64,000 nt of DNA from Sphingobacterium prati (GTDB lineage Bacteria > Bacteroidota > Bacteroidia > Sphingobacteriales > Sphingobacteriaceae). A model generated the notes under the pieces. That model had not been told where the DNA came from. It ran no database searches and saw nothing but the letters and a program-made list of their open reading frames with translations. Made by a program: the position numbers and the translations under genes. Positions within the stretch are counted from its first letter, which is position 1. Each line of letters starts with the position of its first letter. Positions 61,940 to 64,000 of this stretch are shown in pieces. Location of the stretch: positions 393,854-457,853 of the forward strand of contig NZ_JABJWY010000035.1 in NCBI RefSeq assembly GCF_013167215.1, given 5' to 3'.

Positions 61940-62506
61940 ATGAAAAAGGTTATCTTAAGTTTAGTGGTATTGATATCCACATCTGTTATTTTTCATTCGA
62001 AAGCTCAAACACAAAAAATCGATAGTTGTGATTTTTTTGATACTGTCGTGAACAACCACGATCAAATCTTTCAATTGTCTTGCATTCCATCAGCTGTCGA
62101 AATGATACTAAAATATTATAAAGCCGTAGATTTTGATTTTTATGATTTACAAAATGCATGGAAAAACAAAAGCGATGGTTCTTTCCGCGACTTTGACAAT
62201 AAAGAATTATACGGGTTTACTTTTTCTCAAAAATTTGTTTTGCCACGGGATGAAACCTTTCCGATAGATAGCCTTTTTCAAACGATAGAAAATGAATTGA
62301 AGTCTGCGAGAAAAGTAATTATCTCACTTCCGGGGGAGGCGGGCTGGCATATGTTTATTATCTGCAAACAGACACCGGATGGAGAGTTTGTTTCATACAG
62401 TAAACTTGGAAACCATACATTAATACTTAGAAATACAAAAGAAATTGTGAAAAAGTCTAACGGTACAGAAATAATGACTTACAGCATTCCCAATCGTTTG
62501 TTATGA
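61940..62506 (+). CDS. Secreted C39/papain-like cysteine peptidase paralogue 2
   Basis: 188 residues, signal peptide ending near SKAQ (residue 23). The catalytic arrangement fits C39-like peptidases: Q42 six residues before the nucleophile Cys48 (QLSCIPSAVEMILKYY), as papain Gln19/Cys25, and His137 in GWHMFIIC. The helix SAVEMILKYYKAV after Cys is the family helix. The remaining acid/Asn of the triad is not certain (candidates near 147-160). Secreted or periplasmic. It starts 54 bases after paralogue 1 and both share upstream sequence, so they come from tandem duplication. Substrate unknown. Confidence 0.7.
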   Translation: MKKVILSLVVLISTSVIFHSKAQTQKIDSCDFFDTVVNNHDQIFQLSCIPSAVEMILKYYKAVDFDFYDLQNAWKNKSDGSFRDFDNKELYGFTFSQKFVLPRDETFPIDSLFQTIENELKSARKVIISLPGEAGWHMFIICKQTPDGEFVSYSKLGNHTLILRNTKEIVKKSNGTEIMTYSIPNRLL

Positions 62507-62654
62507 AGAGAAATGACTCTACCTGACGATAATGATAGTAAGTTTTATTCCTATAGGACTGTAAATTTTTGGTGCAGAATCGCAGATATTAACTTCTGTA
62601 GATAATCTTCCGATTGCTTTATTACATGAGAAAAAAAATTAAGATTACTAATTA

Positions 62655-62682
62655 GAGACTGTAACATGAACTGTGTCAGAGG
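62655..62682 (+). repeat. Left inverted repeat of the IS
   Basis: Starts GAGACTGTAACATGAACTGT and continues GTCAGAGG. The inner ACTGTGTCA is identical in both ends. Confidence 0.8.
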
Positions 62683-62730
62683 AATAATTCAATAAGATTA
62701 TTTATATTCAATTATTCAAACGACACGGTC

Positions 62731-63963
62731 ATGAAAGAAAAAGACCCATTCGACTTTGAACGCTTCAAGGCAGAAGCCATGCAAGGTCTTTACGAAGGTA
62801 AAAGTTTGTCTCCCAATGATGGCGTCCTAGCGCCGTTAATGAAGCATCTGTTGGAATCAATGATGGATGGAGAACTGGAAAACCATTTGAACGAAGAGAA
62901 AGCTTCGGGCAATAGCAACCGGCGAAATGGCAAGACAAAAAAGACTGTCCGAGGCCTTAACACTGGGACATTTGAACTGGAAACAGGCCGTGATAGATCC
63001 GGCACATTCGAGCCTAAGGTAGTACCTAAAAGGCAATTAATCATTACTGAACAGCTTGAGGGACACGTGCTGAGCATGTATGCCAAAGGAATGAGCACAC
63101 GGGCGATAAGCGAGTTTATACGCGAAATGTACGCAATGGAAATCTCTGCCACTGAAATATCGCGTATTACCGAAAGTGTACTTCCAGCTGTAAATGAATG
63201 GCGTAGTAGGCCTCTTGAAGCTGTTTATCCCTTTGTATTCCTGGACTGCATGCACATTAAAGTTCGCCAGAATGGAACTGTTGAATCAAGAGCTATTTAT
63301 AACATACTGGGAGTTGGTATGGATGGTAGAAAAGATCTGATCGGTCTTTATAGCTCAGAAAATGAGGGAGCTAAGTTCTGGCTTTCAGTTCTTACGGATC
63401 TAAAGCAACGTGGTGTTGAAGACATCCTTATTGCTTGTATTGATGGTCTAAAAGGGTTTCCTGAGGCCATAGAAGCTATTTTTCCAAAAACAAAGATCCA
63501 GTTGTGTATTGTTCACCAAATCAGAACAAGTATGCGCTATGTAACTGAGAAAGATAAAAAGCTTGTTATGGAGGATTTAAAGCCAGTCTATAAAGCCGTG
63601 AACGAAGAAATAGGTTATGAGAACCTCTTGTCTTTCGAAGAAAAATGGGGTAAGAAATATCCGCTTGCTGCCAAATCCTGGATGGATAATTGGACCAATC
63701 TTTCTACTTTCTTTGAGTACGAGGATCAGGTTCGCAAGATTATATACACCACAAATCCGATCGAGGGAATGCACCGTCAGATACGAAAAATTATTAAGTC
63801 TAAAGGAGCTTTCAGCTCTGAACAGGCGCTCATGAAATTGATGTATTTAATTATTAAAGATATTGCAAAAAAATGGACGATGCCAATGCATAACTGGGGC
63901 TTGACCATATCCCAACTTTATATTAGATTTGGGGATAGACTCAAATTAGAAAGAGGTTTTTAA
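62731..63963 (+). CDS. IS256-family transposase (DDE)
   Basis: 410 residues, normal for IS256. It has an N-terminal helical part with LMKHLLESMMDGELENHL, the DDE residues in FLDCMHIKV, in CIDGLKGFPEAI, and Glu in NPIEGMHRQIRK, plus the GRKDLIGLY and IVHQIRTSMRYV stretches characteristic of Mutator-like transposases. The frame is intact, so the element may be active. It starts 49 bases after the left inverted repeat and ends 9 bases before the right one. Confidence 0.95.
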   Translation: MKEKDPFDFERFKAEAMQGLYEGKSLSPNDGVLAPLMKHLLESMMDGELENHLNEEKASGNSNRRNGKTKKTVRGLNTGTFELETGRDRSGTFEPKVVPKRQLIITEQLEGHVLSMYAKGMSTRAISEFIREMYAMEISATEISRITESVLPAVNEWRSRPLEAVYPFVFLDCMHIKVRQNGTVESRAIYNILGVGMDGRKDLIGLYSSENEGAKFWLSVLTDLKQRGVEDILIACIDGLKGFPEAIEAIFPKTKIQLCIVHQIRTSMRYVTEKDKKLVMEDLKPVYKAVNEEIGYENLLSFEEKWGKKYPLAAKSWMDNWTNLSTFFEYEDQVRKIIYTTNPIEGMHRQIRKIIKSKGAFSSEQALMKLMYLIIKDIAKKWTMPMHNWGLTISQLYIRFGDRLKLERGF

Positions 63964-63972
63964 GATGCTAAT

Positions 63973-64000
63973 CCAATGACACAGTTTGAGTTACACTCCC
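63973..64000 (-). repeat. Right inverted repeat of the IS
   Basis: The last 28 bases of the window, reverse complement of the left end at 21 of 28 positions. The IS may end exactly at base 64000 or one to two bases later. Confidence 0.75.

Larger units (their letters stand above)
62655..64000 (+). mobile_element. IS256-family insertion sequence, complete to the window edge
   Basis: Inverted ends: left 62655-62682 and right 63973-64000 match at 21 of 28 positions (shared core GTGTAA-type and AACTGTGTCA). They bracket a single transposase gene. Total about 1346 bp, in the IS256 range. The left end was set at the first matching base; one or two further bases are possible. Target-site duplication cannot be checked because the right flank lies beyond the window. 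Confidence 0.88.

Noticed and set aside
1..64000. CRISPR arrays, tRNA, rRNA, integrons or prophage
   Set aside because: No regularly spaced repeats of 20-40 bases, no rRNA/tRNA-like stretches and no phage structural genes were found by eye.

Overview
The window looks like chromosomal DNA of a Bacteroidota bacterium of the Sphingobacteriaceae, most likely Sphingobacterium. This is inferred from the AT-rich composition, the many Sec and lipoprotein signal peptides, the mix of AraC, HxlR and LytTR regulators, the CE8/GH43/GH2 enzymes, the weak Shine-Dalgarno signals and an IS256-type element. No rRNA, tRNA, CRISPR array or prophage was seen. It is mostly a patchwork of short accessory operons.

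Layout. 0-9.6 kb: a gene tail cut by the window edge, a lipoprotein, a methyltransferase, a DapB-like reductase lacking the catalytic histidines, an aminoglycoside-6-adenylyltransferase-like protein, then an MFS transporter, HAD nucleotidase and DeoR regulator whose promoters share 10-bp-phased repeats, then YceI and a RibD/DHFR-like reductase. 9.8-18.9 kb: a TPR-Arr (rifampin ADP-ribosyltransferase) protein, a zinc alcohol dehydrogenase ending at a perfect 40-bp palindrome, a membrane phosphoesterase, a VOC protein, a 40-residue Lys-rich protein, a KAS III enzyme, and an AraC regulator divergent from a two-gene operon. 19-30 kb: a sulfatase, a small decayed zone (tail of an alcohol dehydrogenase, remnant of an SDR), a type B carboxylesterase, a Crp-like regulator with an epimerase, and a pectin/hemicellulose cluster (GH43, CE8 pectinesterase, alpha/beta esterase).

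30-41 kb: an HxlR regulator divergent from an SDR + NTF2-like pair, a VWA + MoxR-like AAA pair, a DoxX-like protein overlapping an ECF sigma factor, AlkB, an MscS channel and an extremely acidic protein. 41-50 kb, mostly minus strand: a four-gene run (outer-membrane protein, LpxL-type acyltransferase, unknown, possible permuted papain-like protein), a beta-barrel protein, a LytS/LytT-type two-component pair, azoreductase with a divergent HxlR regulator and an obvious operator, and a beta-carbonic anhydrase. 50-55 kb: a GH2 enzyme, an AraC regulator, small membrane and hypothetical genes, a flavin reductase.

55-64 kb is the most unusual part. It holds a retropepsin-like protein, an XRE regulator with membrane segments, a tight LodB-LodA pair (flavoprotein maturase plus CTQ-dependent amino-acid oxidase), then on the other strand two tandem secreted C39/papain-like paralogues. 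One paralogue keeps the Gln-Cys-His arrangement and the other has lost both Cys and His. A complete IS256-family element closes the window at its last base.
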